Notes under the pieces: model-generated
Told to the model about the DNA's origin: nothing
Databases searched by the model: none
Seen by the model: only the letters and a program-made list of their open reading frames with translations
Position numbers and translations under genes: made by a program
NCBI RefSeq assembly: GCF_033283405.1
Contig: NZ_JAWMQR010000002.1
Span: 372,001-436,000 of the forward strand
Length of the DNA stretch: 64,000 bases
Reading direction: 5' to 3'
Source: Halioxenophilus sp033283405
GTDB lineage: Bacteria; Pseudomonadota; Gammaproteobacteria; Pseudomonadales; Cellvibrionaceae
Part shown: one piece after another, positions 61,983 through 64,000 of the stretch
Position numbering within the stretch: the first letter of the stretch is position 1
Layout: each line of letters starts with the position of its first letter

Positions 61983-64000
61983 ATGTCATCGGATTTATAC
62001 CGCTCACTGCTGCGCCGTCAGAGCCAGGGCAAATTGCTCTATCTGGTGCTGGCCAGTGGCCTGTTGTTGGCGGTGGCGTTGTATGCCATTCACCAAAAGG
62101 CCAGAAGCGATGTCTCGCGCGAGCTCTACACCTACTTCGAGGATGACCTGGGCGATAAGCACCGGCTGTTGGAAAACCAGGTGGTCAGCATTCGCAATCA
62201 GATCCACTTCCTGCGCGAACTGCCCCCCATCGACGGCATTGTTCGCGCCACCCAACACCAGGGGCTGGACCCCTTCGACGGTACCGAACTCAACCAGTGG
62301 TACCTGCGCCTGCAAACCATCTTCAGCGCCTACCTCGCCAGCCACCCGGAGATCGCCCAGCTGCGCCTGATTGGCATGGCCAACAACGGCCTCGAGCTGG
62401 TGCGCGTCGATAACCGCTATCAGCGGATTACCGTGGCCAGCCCGGAAGAGATGCAGACCAAAGCCCACCGCGACTATTTTCAGAACGCCAGCCAGCTCGA
62501 CAAAGATTCCATCTACTTAAGCCCGATCAACTTCAACCGCGAACACGGCCAGTTGGATATCCCCGTGTGGTCCACCTACCGGGCCGCACTGGGCGTGTTC
62601 GATAACAGCAACCGGCTGTTTGGCCTGGTGGTTATCAACTACCGTGCCGAGCCGTTAATGCAGCAGCTGCAAAGCAATCTGCCCCACGGCACCTTTTATC
62701 TGCTCAACCAACAGGGGGATTTTTTAATTCACCCCAACCCCAGCAAACGTTTCCGGTTTGAGATGGGCCAACCCTACACTTGGCAAAATGAGTACGGCGA
62801 GGAGCTGCCCACTTTCGATCAGCGTCACTGGCAGGACACCCGCGACCACAGCCGCTACCTGGCGACCACCTTCACTTTGGGCAGCGCCCCCAACCTGGAG
62901 CAGCTCTACCTGGTGGAGATGCTCAACACCGGCGCCTTCAATGGCCTGCTGTGGAGCCGCTTCACCCAGAACGCGGCGTTTGTCGTACTGTTTTATCTGA
63001 TCGCTCTGGCTATCACCCTGCTCTACCATCGCGTGGTCATCAACCAACGGGCGATGCTCAATGCCCAGGCCCACTATCAGGCGGTGATTAACTGTTCCGC
63101 CGATGCCATTGCCATCCTCGACCCCTCCGGCATTATCCGCGAATGGAACCGCGCCGCCATTGAGCTGCTCGGCTTTAACGAGCAGGACGCCCAGAGCCAA
63201 AACTTCGGCCAGTGGCTGCTGCCGGCCGCCGACCTGCCCCAGTACCAGCGGCTGCTCGGCGATATCAGCAATGGTGGTACCGCCGGCCGCCTGACCACCA
63301 GTTACCTGCGCTCGGCCAGCGGCAATGTGGAGGTTTCCATCAGCCTCACCGGCATCCCCGGCGCCAAGGGCAAAATCAGCCATGTGGCGGTGATTATTCA
63401 CGATCTGAGCGAGGAGCGTTCCAACCACCGCGCCCTGCAAAACCTGAGCAACGAGCTGGAGGCGGAGGTGGCAGAACGCACCTACGAGCTGAGCCAGGTA
63501 CGCGACCAGGCGATCGCCTCCACCCGCACCAAAAGCCGCTACCTGGCCGACATGAGCCACGAAATCCGCTCCCCCCTGAAAAGTCTGTTCGGCCTGCTCA
63601 ATCTGATTCGGCAACAACCCCTGAGCCTGCGCCAGGCCAGCTATCTGGAGCTGGCCGAGTCGAGTGTGAAATCGCTCACCGATCTGCTCGACGATGTCTT
63701 GGATTTCTCGGCCATCGAAGCGGGCAAGCTGGAGTTGAAACAGGTGGAGTTTGAGCTGAAGCGGCTGCTGCATTCGGTCTGCTGCGCACAGGCGATTCAT
63801 GCCCAGGCCAAGGGGCTGGAGTTTGTCGTCGACGCCGCCGGTATTGCCCACAACCTGGTCGCCAGCGACCCCAACCGCCTGCGCCAGATTCTCAACAACG
63901 TCATCAGCAACGCCGTGCGCTTTACCAAACGCGGCCAGATCTGTGTGGTGGCCAGCACGCGGGAGCTCTCTCCCCGGGATGTCTGGCTCGATATCGCCGT
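61983..64000 (+). CDS. Sensor histidine kinase (PAS-containing), 3' end beyond window
   Basis: At least 672 residues, open to the window end. TM1 about 18-38 (LLYLVLASGLLLAVALYAI), a periplasmic sensor to about 330 (cache-like: ASHPEIAQLRLIGMANNGLE), TM2 about 330-350 (AAFVVLFYLIALAITLLY), a PAS domain (YQAVINCSADAIAILDPSG), a coiled coil, then the HisKA box ADMSHEIRSPLKSLFGLL (phosphoacceptor His about 527) and the start of the ATPase domain with the N-box RLRQILNNVISNAVRFT. Likely a hybrid kinase, since such sensors usually carry receiver domains. ATG 61983 is the first start consistent with TM1. Confidence 0.9.
   Translation, partial: MSSDLYRSLLRRQSQGKLLYLVLASGLLLAVALYAIHQKARSDVSRELYTYFEDDLGDKHRLLENQVVSIRNQIHFLRELPPIDGIVRATQHQGLDPFDGTELNQWYLRLQTIFSAYLASHPEIAQLRLIGMANNGLELVRVDNRYQRITVASPEEMQTKAHRDYFQNASQLDKDSIYLSPINFNREHGQLDIPVWSTYRAALGVFDNSNRLFGLVVINYRAEPLMQQLQSNLPHGTFYLLNQQGDFLIHPNPSKRFRFEMGQPYTWQNEYGEELPTFDQRHWQDTRDHSRYLATTFTLGSAPNLEQLYLVEMLNTGAFNGLLWSRFTQNAAFVVLFYLIALAITLLYHRVVINQRAMLNAQAHYQAVINCSADAIAILDPSGIIREWNRAAIELLGFNEQDAQSQNFGQWLLPAADLPQYQRLLGDISNGGTAGRLTTSYLRSASGNVEVSISLTGIPGAKGKISHVAVIIHDLSEERSNHRALQNLSNELEAEVAERTYELSQVRDQAIASTRTKSRYLADMSHEIRSPLKSLFGLLNLIRQQPLSLRQASYLELAESSVKSLTDLLDDVLDFSAIEAGKLELKQVEFELKRLLHSVCCAQAIHAQAKGLEFVVDAAGIAHNLVASDPNRLRQILNNVISNAVRFTKRGQICVVASTRELSPRDVWLDIA

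Overview
The window is most likely chromosomal DNA of a Gram-negative, probably marine, gammaproteobacterium. The evidence is a TonB-dependent receptor, outer-membrane and lipoprotein genes, a bd-type quinol oxidase, a GbsR-type regulator, c-type cytochromes and Tat substrates. The background is GC-rich (by eye near 60%), but about 47.3-56.6 kb is clearly AT-rich. A Cellvibrionales-like or other oligotrophic marine lineage fits, but I cannot name a genus. I see no tRNA, rRNA, CRISPR array or intact transposase.

Layout. 0-6.4 kb: an exported hypothetical, then a tight plus-strand operon of a DUF1587/1595/1592/1588/1585 di-heme protein, a Tat-exported DUF1552 protein, an exported ankyrin protein and a class II cytochrome c. 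6.5-10.8 kb: one large minus-strand gene joining a periplasmic repeat (propeller-like) sensor to a KAP NTPase. 11.1-13 kb: a 25-bp tandem repeat and a PhoD-type phosphatase. 13.1-21.8 kb (minus): LOG protein, beta-CASP metallo-hydrolase, Na/Pi cotransporter, phosphoketolase, MscS channel and a DUF432-like protein, with a 124-bp inverted-repeat element between the last two. 22-24.3 kb: CPA1-type antiporter with a TrkA-N domain, and a cupin. 24.4-31 kb (minus): a CHAT protease with a small membrane partner, an ankyrin/DUF4116 protein, a PepSY membrane protein and a broken gene. 31.2-34.4 kb: cioAB-like cytochrome bd oxidase and a GbsR-type regulator with a perfect 12-bp dyad over its promoter.

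34.7-41.8 kb: a beta-propeller phytase behind a TonB-dependent receptor, with a textbook Pho box at the receptor promoter. Facing away are a degenerate GGDEF membrane protein and an AraC-type regulator. With PhoD and Na/Pi this gives the window a phosphate-acquisition theme. 42-47.3 kb: a lipoprotein hydrolase, an OafA-like acyltransferase with an SGNH domain, a porin and an orphan acylating acetaldehyde dehydrogenase homologue.

47.3-56.6 kb is an AT-rich accessory island: long gene-poor stretches, a 21-bp tandem repeat, two small hypotheticals, then five consecutive genes whose products all carry apparent signal sequences. Two of these resemble LPP20/FlgT-type domains and one is a papain-like protease with an intact Cys-His-Asn triad. 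This cluster is my best candidate for an undescribed system. 56.6-64 kb returns to ordinary composition: GST, sulfotransferase, alpha/beta hydrolase, MFS-type transporter and a sensor histidine kinase cut by the window end.

All family calls come from reading motifs by eye; no database search was possible. Residue numbers count from the start codon chosen in each entry.
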